Source: a bacterium (lineage in GTDB: Archaea; Nanoarchaeota; Nanoarchaeia; Woesearchaeales; UBA10216). From it: 7,889 nt of DNA. The number at the start of each line of letters is the position of its first letter. The stretch's first letter is position 1. The stretch spans positions 1-7,889 of the forward strand of contig JAAGZO010001039.1 of assembly GCA_024206195.1 (NCBI GenBank), written 5' to 3'. Below, in pieces: positions 1 to 5,286 of this stretch. Position numbers and translations under genes: made by a program. Under the pieces are notes generated by a model. The model was given only the letters and a program-made list of their open reading frames with translations. It did not search any database and was not told the origin of the DNA.

Positions 1-701
1 GCCGCTGCGAGTATGTATACGTTGTTGTTTCTTTCTCCTTCAACCAACCCATACTTCTTTGTCCACCACTTCATTAGTATGTCAACAATTTTGTTTTCAT
101 CTGTAACAGGTATTGTAGGTCGTGAAGAATACTTATCTACAACCTTATACTCTTGCTCCTCTATCTTAGTCCAAAGGTGCGAGTTTGGATTTATGTGAAT
201 CAAAGGATCGTAAGACTCATAGCAAACCCTTGATATGTTTTTACTTGTCTTGTCAAAGTATTGTGAATTGAAATAATTATCTAAAGACATAAAATAGTTT
301 TTATGATTCTGAGGGTCTTTAGGTATCTTAATAATAGACTTTAGGCCGTTTCCACTTGGAGACACAAATACAGAATAAACGTACCTGTCTTTTGATAATC
401 GCTCTTTTTCAGACATCATATCTTTCTTTGTCTTGTAGCCATCAAAGTCTAAACAAATAAACCCTGAGTGCTCAATCAAGCTGTCATCATTTCTTTTATT
501 GAATGTACCTGAGAAACAAATCGCGGGTAGATTCTTTTTAAGCTCCTGGCGAACCTCTTTGTTCTTTTCGGAACGTATTTGTTTGATTAACTCTTTGGAC
601 TTCCCTTCCTTTATCCTGTCTAGTATAGAGTCGAGGTCACGGAAGAAAGGAGTTGAGGTGTCTTTTATGTTTCTAAATATAGTGACTTGATTTATTTCCA
701 T
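1..701 (-). CDS. VirE N-terminal/BT4734-type primase, N-terminal part (3' end beyond window)
   Basis: This reading frame starts at ATG 701 and stays open for 233 codons to the left edge, so the C-terminal part is missing. It probably makes primers for phage DNA replication. Residues ~10-170 resemble the BT4734/VirE N-terminal domain, an archaeo-eukaryotic primase-like fold. The FSGTF segment is at 63-67, an acidic hDhD-type motif LDFDG (Asp85, Asp87) at 84-88, SPSGNGLK at 114-121 and a conserved SRVCYESYDP block at 157-166. The tail GERNNNVYILAA (222-233) looks like the start of a primase C-terminal helical domain, after which such proteins often carry a helicase domain. The gene follows an intrinsic terminator and has its own ~100 nt AT-rich leader, so it is probably transcribed separately from the recombination genes. 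The family call is from motifs read by eye; whether a helicase follows cannot be seen. Confidence 0.82.
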   Translation of the reverse strand, partial: MEINQVTIFRNIKDTSTPFFRDLDSILDRIKEGKSKELIKQIRSEKNKEVRQELKKNLPAICFSGTFNKRNDDSLIEHSGFICLDFDGYKTKKDMMSEKERLSKDRYVYSVFVSPSGNGLKSIIKIPKDPQNHKNYFMSLDNYFNSQYFDKTSKNISRVCYESYDPLIHINPNSHLWTKIEEQEYKVVDKYSSRPTIPVTDENKIVDILMKWWTKKYGLVEGERNNNVYILAA

Positions 702-706
702 GTCGA

Positions 707-766
707 TTTTATTTTGCTATATACTATATATATATTTTATTTAACTTAATTTTTATTTTGCCATAT
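707..766. repeat. 16 bp imperfect direct repeat upstream of the primase gene
   Basis: Positions 707-722 and 751-766 read TTTTATTTTGCTATAT and TTTTATTTTGCCATAT on the plus strand: 15 of 16 bases match, with starts 44 bp apart. The interval between them is almost pure A/T. The proximal copy ends six bases before the primase ATG, and the distal copy overlaps the candidate -7 box. The pair could be a paired operator, a duplicated leader or a small iteron-like site. In so AT-rich a stretch, chance similarity is possible. Confidence 0.5.
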
Positions 767-792
767 CTAAGGAAAATAATTGACATTTTCAA
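762..792 (-). promoter_or_regulatory. Candidate weak Bacteroidetes-type promoter for the primase gene
   Basis: On the minus strand a TTG at 792-790 is followed, after 20 bp, by TAGATATG at 769-762. This differs from the Bacteroidetes -7 consensus TAnnTTTG at one position. It lies just downstream of the intrinsic terminator and upstream of the primase ATG, where a new promoter would be needed. The -33 box reads GTTG rather than TTTG, so the match is moderate. Confidence 0.38.
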
Positions 793-800
793 CATAGATA

Positions 801-831
801 AGAGAAAAGAAAAGGGGTGCTAGACCCCTTT
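801..831 (-). terminator. Intrinsic terminator ending the recombination operon
   Basis: Read on the minus strand, AAAGGGGT (831-824), loop CTAGC and ACCCCTTT (818-811) form a perfect 8 bp stem with a 5 nt loop, followed by the T-rich tract TCTTTTCTCT (810-801). It begins 20 nt after the stop codon of the SSB-like gene. This is a standard rho-independent terminator. The plus-strand reading is followed by GTCTCTTC, a poorer tract, so it acts mainly on the minus strand. Confidence 0.85.
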
Positions 832-851
832 GTCTCTTCATTTATAGTTGG

Positions 852-1115
852 TTAGAATGGTAAATCCTCCTTAACCTCCTCCTTTTCAGCTTGTTGTGTT
901 TCCTTTTTCTTTGGAACAAACTGATCCAATTCAATGTAAGGCTTACCCGCTTGACTGTTAAGTACGTTTAGGTTAACCCATCCATTCTTTTGGTTTGACT
1001 TTAAAAATGTAACAGCTTCATCAACTTTTACACTTATGTTTCCGATTACAAAATCGGGTGCGTTCTCTCTTCTTTTGAAAAGAAAACCGTCTGCAAATAC
1101 TTTGTCTTTTGACAT
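852..1115 (-). CDS. Small phage protein with SSB-like acidic C-terminal tip
   Basis: This 87 aa protein begins MSKDKVFADGF. The globular part (~1-68), with FKRRENAPDFVIGNISVK near 13-30 and a GWVNLNVL strand at 45-52, resembles small phage proteins often found with recombination genes. A Lys/Glu/Gln linker (69-82) leads to EDLPF, which closely resembles the acidic tip of bacterial SSB (DDDIPF) that recruits partner proteins. I infer a role in single-stranded DNA handling; the OB fold itself is not proven. It is the last gene before the terminator and follows the annealing protein and exonuclease. I chose ATG 1115 because its leader (ATACTATAAATATG) resembles other starts here. An in-frame GTG at 1157, with AAGGAG four bases upstream, would add 14 residues (MCCSNSALKINTIN) but would be encoded through a hairpin. 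Confidence 0.72.
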   Translation of the reverse strand: MSKDKVFADGFLFKRRENAPDFVIGNISVKVDEAVTFLKSNQKNGWVNLNVLNSQAGKPYIELDQFVPKKKETQQAEKEEVKEDLPF

Positions 1116-1135
1116 ATTTATAGTATTAATTTTGA

Positions 1136-1155
1136 GTGCTGAGTTGGAGCAGCAC
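1136..1155 (-). other. Hairpin in the leader of the SSB-like gene
   Basis: GTGCTG and CAGCAC form a perfect 6 bp stem around an 8 nt loop in the 71 nt gap between the exonuclease stop and the SSB-like ATG. No T-tract follows on either strand, so it is not a convincing terminator. It covers the first codons of the alternative GTG start and could mask that start or stabilise or process the mRNA. Confidence 0.4.
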
Positions 1156-1186
1156 ACCTGACTCCTTAATTATTAGTGTGAACAAT

Positions 1187-1924
1187 TTAAAATTCTTCAC
1201 GCTCTATGTACTGTGTAATGTCTTCTGCTGAGTCTTCAGAAAAGAACGTCTTATATACCTCAATAGCTTTCAAAACCTTGTTTCTGCCTCTCAGTATAGT
1301 ATCAGAAGATGGCTTAGCTATCTTAAGTTTCAATGTAGTTTTATCTATAATGTAAAACTCTACAGGTTTACCGAACAGCTGTTCATATATATATGCCTGG
1401 CTGTCGTAGTTGTAGTCGTTAGCGCTCCACTTAAAATTATCGACATTACCTGATGTTTTGATGTCAATTACTTTAGTATCTGTAACGATGTCGGCCTTAC
1501 CTTTCCATTCCATACCAAAGATAGTAGCAATAGCAGGTTTCTCGTACTCGTTACCTTCTGCATATATGTCTGTATACATTTCAAAGTTAGACTTAATAGC
1601 GTCAACCCATACGTTAATCTTGTCTACCTCTTTATTAAGTAGTACATCGTATGGATCGAGATTGTTGTCGTTGATGTATTCTTTAAAACCCTTGGTGGCT
1701 CTACTAGAAACATCCATTACATTATATTTATCTAACTTTTCTGGCTCTAACATGGCCGTATGAAAATAGCTACCCTCTAATAAGGGTAGACTTTTTTCTT
1801 TCTGTCTAAACTTTCTAGGATTTTTAAGCAAGCTATAAATATCCGAATTAGATAAGTACTTTTTTCCGTACTCGCCATAGTAATCACTATCGTTCCTGAG
1901 TTTTTCTAATATACTACTTGACAT
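1187..1924 (-). CDS. RecE-like PD-(D/E)XK exonuclease (exodeoxyribonuclease VIII-like)
   Basis: This 245 aa protein is predicted to resect double-stranded DNA ends so that the annealing protein encoded just upstream can pair the exposed strands. The PD-(D/E)XK signature is visible: Asp145 in WKGKADIV and Asp154-x-Lys156 in KVIDIKTS. The family's downstream helix motif, YDSQAYIY, has Gln176. The N-terminal LEGSYFHTAMLEPEK block (49-63, His55) is typical of the RecE-like nuclease domain. Its length suits a phage nuclease and is much shorter than E. coli RecE. The first 11 nt overlap the end of the annealing protein gene, suggesting translational coupling; AGGAG lies three bases before the ATG. 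The fold call is confident. An addiction-type Cas4/AddB-like nuclease would normally show a four-cysteine cluster, which is absent. Confidence 0.88.
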   Translation of the reverse strand: MSSSILEKLRNDSDYYGEYGKKYLSNSDIYSLLKNPRKFRQKEKSLPLLEGSYFHTAMLEPEKLDKYNVMDVSSRATKGFKEYINDNNLDPYDVLLNKEVDKINVWVDAIKSNFEMYTDIYAEGNEYEKPAIATIFGMEWKGKADIVTDTKVIDIKTSGNVDNFKWSANDYNYDSQAYIYEQLFGKPVEFYIIDKTTLKLKIAKPSSDTILRGRNKVLKAIEVYKTFFSEDSAEDITQYIEREEF

Positions 1925-2504
1925 AAGCTCCTAGTTCTTTCTTTAAAGCAGTAGGTACTACGTACTTTTGCTCAATAGTTTTTATTGTTGTTGAGAAAGG
2001 CTCACTACTCTTGCTTTTTACATAGTCAACTACACTATTCCAATTAGCGTGTGTCTTTTTTAAAGTGTCTTTCTTTTTTGCTTTTACAGCAGGAGCTGTC
2101 TCACTAACATCTACAAGATCTTCTCCCGCCCATAAAGATAAGCCTAGTCCGTGCATGGCGATAGCTTTCACCGTGCTGCGCTGAATTGTTTTGTTAACCG
2201 CAAATGAAGTTACCTTGTCTATAGATAACGATTGATTGTTATGCCCCATAATTGGCAAATAATCAATATGCTCTATTCCACTTACAGTTACCCCTACTTT
2301 TACGTATGCGGTGTTGCCATCACTAAAATAATTCAGACCTGTGTGTTCGCTTTCGTACACGGTCCTGTTTGCATCAGGATACTTGTCTTTTACTATAGCC
2401 CAGGCATATGCCCATGACAAGTAATCAAACCTTCCTTTTTTCTCTACCTTACCTTTTACATTGATTGAGGTAAGCTCTTTAAATGTTGATTTTGTGTTTC
2501 CCAT
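1914..2504 (-). CDS. Single-strand DNA annealing protein, DUF1071 (Sak-type SSAP)
   Basis: This 196 aa protein shows the DUF1071 signature along most of its length: LSWAYAW (29-35) followed by KYPDA, YLPIMGHNN (82-90), then VNKTIQRSTVKAIAMHGLGL (103-122) and WAGEDL (125-130). Proteins of this family are Rad52-like/Redbeta-like phage recombinases that coat and anneal complementary single strands. A Lys-rich linker (~141-151) connects to a C-terminal helical region (~152-196), which may bind a partner. It is followed, with an 11 nt overlap, by a RecE-like exonuclease, the expected two-component recombination pair. The start ATG lies 3 nt after the preceding stop, within an A/T leader (AAATTAAATTATG) with no Shine-Dalgarno. 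Role and family are confident; the exact subfamily is not. Confidence 0.9.
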   Translation of the reverse strand: MGNTKSTFKELTSINVKGKVEKKGRFDYLSWAYAWAIVKDKYPDANRTVYESEHTGLNYFSDGNTAYVKVGVTVSGIEHIDYLPIMGHNNQSLSIDKVTSFAVNKTIQRSTVKAIAMHGLGLSLWAGEDLVDVSETAPAVKAKKKDTLKKTHANWNSVVDYVKSKSSEPFSTTIKTIEQKYVVPTALKKELGAYVK

Positions 2505-2507
2505 AAT

Positions 2508-2888
2508 TTAATTTAATTTACTGTATTTATTTATTAGTGTTTCCCTTCTGTTTTTTAAAGCTTCGAAATGCTTTTTGTTGTTTCTACTATTTACTTCTCC
2601 TTGAATTTGTGTGTTTATCCTATCTATTTGTTCCTTGTATGTGCTTTGCAGTACAATTTGAACACCTTTTTTAAATCCATTTTGGAGAAACTCATAGTAT
2701 TGCTCATCAGTTATTTCCTTGTAGTTAAGCCCTGACTTGCGAGTGTTGTATATTTTTATTTTATCATCTCTTTTAGCTATTCTTATACCTTTATATAAGT
2801 ATGCGTCCTCAAAAGATGAACTTACATTCGCAGCCTTGTTTTCTATTGTGGCCTCGTACCATAAGGTTTCCAAACTATGTTCAAACAT
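2508..2888 (-). CDS. Unknown 126 aa phage protein with C-terminal helical/coiled-coil segment
   Basis: I do not recognise this family. The first ~60 residues are mixed in character and include a basic strand-like stretch (YKGIRIAKRDDKIKIYNTRK, 32-51). The last ~45 residues (EQIDRINTQIQGEVNSRNNK onward) are charged and helix-favouring with heptad-like spacing, so a coiled coil or extended helix is likely. There are no cysteines, no signal peptide and no membrane span. The start overlaps the end of the DnaA domain IV-like gene by 8 nt (ATGTTTGA), and the annealing protein starts 3 nt after the stop. This places it firmly in the replication/recombination operon. An accessory or mediator role is possible but only inferred from position. 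Confidence 0.7.
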   Translation of the reverse strand: MFEHSLETLWYEATIENKAANVSSSFEDAYLYKGIRIAKRDDKIKIYNTRKSGLNYKEITDEQYYEFLQNGFKKGVQIVLQSTYKEQIDRINTQIQGEVNSRNNKKHFEALKNRRETLINKYSKLN

Positions 2889-3192
2889 AGCTCTCTTCTA
2901 ATGAACATTCATTGAGCCCTCTGCTAATAAAGTCATTAGCATCTACATCATTGGCTTCTTGAATTTTCTCGATCCCATATTGCACACCTGCTCGTGCTAT
3001 TTCATACCCATTCTCTGCCATCAAATCAACAATCTGAACAACAGTCATAGGCCTTTGGTAACAAAGCGCATACAATAGAAATCTTGCTGTAGAAAATTTA
3101 GCTGACCTGTTTTTTTGAAACAGCTCTTCTTTAGATACGCCTGTCTCTCTACAAACATAGTCGACATAACGATTAAATATTCCTCTTTTCAT
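2881..3192 (-). CDS. Stand-alone DnaA domain IV-like DNA-binding protein
   Basis: This 103 aa protein resembles the C-terminal DNA-binding domain of DnaA without the AAA+ part. The pattern begins with a helix plus 'TGVSKEEL' (17-24), continues with NRSAKFSTARFLLYALCYQR (28-47), whose 'aR..~~YL' helix precedes the helix-turn-helix in DnaA, and ends with PMTVVQIVDLMA (48-59) and ARAGVQYGIEKI (66-77), matching the 'GRDHSTVLHAxxKI' region. The classic Asp-His-Ser-Thr residues are replaced (IARAGVQY), so DnaA-box specificity is not assured. It may bind the phage origin or act as a repressor/activator of the operon it sits in. Its start is inside the end of the 47 aa ORF (20 nt overlap), and its stop overlaps the next start by 8 nt. 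The family call rests on pattern similarity and should be tested by profile search. Confidence 0.66.
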   Translation of the reverse strand: MKRGIFNRYVDYVCRETGVSKEELFQKNRSAKFSTARFLLYALCYQRPMTVVQIVDLMAENGYEIARAGVQYGIEKIQEANDVDANDFISRGLNECSLEESYV

Positions 3193-3316
3193 TATTATAT
3201 TTTATTTGATTAATATATTCAAAGTAGTTTTTCCATATGTTATCAAGAACATAGGGAGGGATGGAGTTGTCTTCCCTCTCTCTTTGTCTAATAAACTCCT
3301 CACTTGATCTTCCCAT
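3173..3316 (-). CDS. Small unknown protein (47 aa), first gene after the candidate promoter
   Basis: The reading frame starts at ATG 3316 and encodes MGRSSEEFIRQREREDNSIP, then PYVLDNIWKNYFEYINQIKY and a short basic tail, ending at TAA 3175-3173. It fills what would otherwise be a gap, overlaps the DnaA-like gene start by 20 nt and begins about 25 nt downstream of the best promoter match in the window. The N-terminal third is charged (Arg/Glu); the rest is aromatic and amphipathic, compatible with one or two helices. No family is recognised. Position and overlap favour a real gene, but the length is short enough that chance cannot be excluded. Confidence 0.55.
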   Translation of the reverse strand: MGRSSEEFIRQREREDNSIPPYVLDNIWKNYFEYINQIKYNNEKRNI

Positions 3317-3340
3317 AAAGCTAGAATTAAATTGTGTTTT

Positions 3341-3372
3341 CAAAAATAAGTTATTTTTTTATTATTTCCAAA
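3341..3372 (-). promoter_or_regulatory. Bacteroidetes-type promoter (TTTG-N20-TAnnTTTG) for the replication/recombination operon
   Basis: On the minus strand TTTG (3372-3369) and TATTTTTG (3348-3341) match both boxes of the Bacteroidetes primary sigma consensus, TTTG and TAnnTTTG, exactly, with a 20 bp spacer. Transcription would start around 3335, leaving a leader of roughly 20 nt before ATG 3316. A 7 bp A/T inverted repeat (3342-3358, AAAAATA/TATTTTT) overlaps the -7 box and could be an operator or a chance product of the A/T richness. Confidence 0.75.
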
Positions 3373-3388
3373 TTTATTTTTAATTATT

Positions 3389-3847
3389 TTACCATGATGA
3401 TTGATAATAGTAACTTACAGACCAATCTTCTTCTTTGTTTATCTCCTCTTCTAAAACCCTGACTGTGTCTGCTAGGTCGGCATAGTAATAGTCATCGACC
3501 TCACTTGAACCAAAAAAGAACCCCGTTTTTGGCTTTAACAACTCTGGAGTCTTGTTGATTACTACTTGCTCGCATAGATTTTTTAGCTCTATCAGTTTAT
3601 CTATTTCTACATAAGTTTTCTGACATTGGTCTATTCCGTCTTGACAGTTTTCTACAAACCAACCATGAATGGCGTTTGCTTTTCTCCAATACATAACCTC
3701 TTCAACCACTCCAGATACTCTGTCGGTCTTGATGAATGGATGGATTTCTCCACCCTTTTTAATGGTTACTTCGTGCCTTTCTTCAGGCGTTTGATGATCC
3801 CATTTTTTGACATAAGTTTCCTTTGTCAAATACATGTCTAATCCCAT
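3389..3847 (-). CDS. GLDMYL-family conserved phage protein
   Basis: This 152 aa protein begins MGLDMYL and carries YWRKANAIHGWFVEN (residues ~53-67), GIDQCQ and GFFFGSSEVDDYYYADL, a set of blocks I associate with a widespread but uncharacterised phage protein family. There is no signal peptide, membrane span or known catalytic motif. The many aromatic residues and the Cys-containing central block suggest a compact globular fold. I chose ATG 3847 because family members start at MGLDMYL and the leader (AAATTTAATTATTATG) matches other starts here. An in-frame ATG at 3928 would add 27 residues (MPTNYNKTDSTERR...), but that stretch encodes the UUCG hairpin and looks unrelated to the family. The gene lies between the 3D-domain gene and the operon promoter. 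Function is unknown. Confidence 0.8.
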   Translation of the reverse strand: MGLDMYLTKETYVKKWDHQTPEERHEVTIKKGGEIHPFIKTDRVSGVVEEVMYWRKANAIHGWFVENCQDGIDQCQKTYVEIDKLIELKNLCEQVVINKTPELLKPKTGFFFGSSEVDDYYYADLADTVRVLEEEINKEEDWSVSYYYQSSW

Positions 3848-3867
3848 AATAATTAAATTTAAAGTTA

Positions 3868-3885
3868 ATAAAATCCCCGAAGGGA
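3868..3885 (-). terminator. Candidate weak terminator: UUCG hairpin plus T-rich tract
   Basis: On the minus strand TCCC (3885-3882), loop TTCG and GGGA (3877-3874) form a 4 bp stem closed by the very stable C(UUCG)G tetraloop, followed by TTTATT (3873-3868). It lies between the 3D-domain gene and the GLDMYL gene. The stem is short, so it may only attenuate transcription of the genes downstream. Confidence 0.45.
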
Positions 3886-4014
3886 GCCGTCTTTCCGTGC
3901 TGTCAGTCTTGTTGTAATTTGTTGGCATTATATATAAGTACTAATTCTATTAGAGCACAACCAACTTTGACTCACGCATTACAACGGCCTACATTAGCGA
4001 CAACTAAGGATTTT

Positions 4015-4416
4015 TTATTGTGCATCTAATAGTTGTATTGTTACGTTTTCCCACTTACCCCCACGCATACTTTCGTTTACAAGGAAATCTATTCTCATAG
4101 TCCAACGCTTATTCATTCTGTCCTGTACAGTATACACTCCATTCATTTGGCCTGCACCTGTTATCATAACCTTACATCCGAACACAAACCCCAATGGCTC
4201 AAGGTCACGAGATACTGCGATCCACCTGTGTCCTGCGGGGTTGTTCGGGTTGATGTGTTTGCCACTTGCTGTAACAAATGGCGTGCTGTCTGTCTGTCCT
4301 TCTACTGCATGGTATATAGTTGCAGTTACCTGTTCCCTCATTTTGGGGAAATCAGTTCCCATTTTGGGGATTTCCATGATGAGTGTGAACAATCCTAATA
4401 TAATTACTGTCTTCAT
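4015..4416 (-). CDS. 3D-domain double-psi beta-barrel protein, secreted or membrane-anchored
   Basis: This 133 aa protein has a hydrophobic N-terminus (MKTVIILGLFTLI, 1-13) suited to a signal sequence or anchor, followed by a 3D domain (~30-131). The three conserved aspartates fall in VSRDLEPLG (Asp71), VYTVQDRM (Asp99) and MRIDFL (Asp110); PFVTASGK (46-53) and HRWIAVS (63-69) are further family blocks. The 3D domain is related to the MltA/RlpA/YocH barrels that bind or cleave peptidoglycan, and Asp110 sits where the MltA catalytic Asp lies. In a phage, a role in lysis, cell-wall remodelling or superinfection control is plausible. Its ATG overlaps the stop of a 31 aa membrane microprotein (ATGA), so the two are probably made together. 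The domain is confident; the enzymatic activity is not. Confidence 0.8.
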   Translation of the reverse strand: MKTVIILGLFTLIMEIPKMGTDFPKMREQVTATIYHAVEGQTDSTPFVTASGKHINPNNPAGHRWIAVSRDLEPLGFVFGCKVMITGAGQMNGVYTVQDRMNKRWTMRIDFLVNESMRGGKWENVTIQLLDAQ

Positions 4417-4508
4417 GATAATATGTGTTCATATATCATCAGGTATACAAGTATAAAGATAATACTTGCTATACTGATAAATCTTAATTTGTCCTTTCTG
4501 TCTCCCAT
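4413..4508 (-). CDS. 31 aa single-span membrane microprotein coupled to the 3D-domain gene
   Basis: The ORF starts at ATG 4508 and encodes MGDRKDKLRFISIASIIFIL then VYLMIYEHILS. Residues 1-9 are charged (net basic), residues 10-26 form one clear transmembrane segment, and a short tail follows. The start lies 25 nt inside the end of the Api92-like gene, with AGGA three bases upstream. The stop TGA shares the ATGA of the next start (4416-4413), the classic arrangement for translational coupling. The ORF fills the otherwise empty 67 nt gap between the two larger genes. It has no recognised family. By size and topology it could be a small membrane helper for the cell-wall-directed 3D protein (for example holin-like or spanin-like), but this is inference. 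Confidence 0.6.
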   Translation of the reverse strand: MGDRKDKLRFISIASIIFILVYLMIYEHILS

Positions 4509-5164
4509 TTCCTGTGTTTTTGTTTTAGTTTATCTACTGCTGTTCTAAAGTCCTTGTGTAAGAACTCCTCTAATATACATTCTAGGTAGTATCCTCTTTT
4601 GTAGTTTCCGTGACCGTTAGTATAGTCCTGTTTTAGAAGAGTAACAGAACCATATCCATAAAGGTTTTGTCTATCCTCGTCTAGCATATTTTCCGTGAGC
4701 TCATCCCACTTTCTGGTACTCCATTCAGGCAGATCCCACTCTATTTCTCTGTAGAAGTCTCCGTCTTCGGCTTTCCATATAGCACCATACCCCTGCTCTT
4801 CTTCCCACTCATAGTAAAAATTTGGTATGTCTTTCATAAGCATTTGAAAGATTTCTTCATTCGGAGGAGACCAAGCTGTTTGAAAGGTATAAGCACCATC
4901 CTCGTAGCTTGTCTCATAACAACCCCACTTAGTTCCCCACTCTCGATTGGCCCACGTGTACCAATCGGAAGTACCGTACTTTTCTGTTAGTCTATCATGT
5001 TCCTCCTGAGATATTGTCTCACCTATTTTTCGAGGGCTTGTTGTTCCTACTAGTTCTTCTGGCATTGGCTTGTAGTATCTACATAGCCCTACTTTAGCAA
5101 TCTCTGCTAGTTTATCGGCATACTTTTCTTCAACCGATATAAAATTGAATACGTGATTCGGCAT
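4484..5164 (-). CDS. Api92-like (DUF1281/YubB-type) ferredoxin-fold phage protein
   Basis: This 226 aa protein starts MPNHVFNFI, followed by a Pro-Met-Pro segment (YKPMPEEL, 31-38), YGTSDWYTWANREWGTKWGC (63-82) and FQTAWSPPNEEI (93-104). This order of blocks is the hallmark of the Api92-like/DUF1281 family found in phages, plasmids and integrative elements, which carries a ferredoxin-like alpha-beta fold. The biochemical role is not established. The C-terminal half (~105-226) is rich in Trp, Tyr and acidic residues and ends in a basic helix (KLKQKHRKWETERTN). The start has the A/T leader AATGTAATTATG, 15 nt after the 34 aa Cys4 ORF. The family call is confident. Confidence 0.85.
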   Translation of the reverse strand: MPNHVFNFISVEEKYADKLAEIAKVGLCRYYKPMPEELVGTTSPRKIGETISQEEHDRLTEKYGTSDWYTWANREWGTKWGCYETSYEDGAYTFQTAWSPPNEEIFQMLMKDIPNFYYEWEEEQGYGAIWKAEDGDFYREIEWDLPEWSTRKWDELTENMLDEDRQNLYGYGSVTLLKQDYTNGHGNYKRGYYLECILEEFLHKDFRTAVDKLKQKHRKWETERTN

Positions 5165-5179
5165 AATTACATTTTTAAT

Positions 5180-5284
5180 TTAATTTAATTTATCTTCATT
5201 TTCAAACTCTGCCCACTCCAGGCAAGCACCACATAGCTCATCACTAATGTATGATGGTGGTGCACTACAACAATTGCTTATCAT
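5180..5284 (-). CDS. 34 aa Cys4 (zinc-knuckle-like) microprotein
   Basis: The ORF starts at ATG 5284, two nucleotides after the stop of the 61 aa gene, and encodes MISNCCSAPPSYISDELCGA then CLEWAEFENEDKLN. Cys5-Cys6 and Cys18-x2-Cys21 form a likely zinc-binding pair of knuckles, a pattern seen in many very small phage proteins. The acidic tail follows. The junction TAATTATG (5289-5282) joins the upstream stop and this start and matches the start motif used elsewhere in the window. The ORF fills the gap before the Api92-like gene. Partner and function are unknown; the zinc site is predicted. Confidence 0.65.
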   Translation of the reverse strand: MISNCCSAPPSYISDELCGACLEWAEFENEDKLN

Positions 5285-5286
5285 AA

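Noticed and set aside
1116..1157. GTG start at 1157 for the SSB-like protein
   Set aside because: AAGGAG is only four bases away and the codons run through a hairpin; ATG 1115 has the local start signal and gives a more natural N-terminus. It is not fully excluded.
3848..3928. N-terminal extension of the GLDMYL protein from ATG 3928
   Set aside because: The added residues look unrelated to the family, which begins at MGLDMYL, and they encode the UUCG hairpin; the A/T start signal is at 3847.
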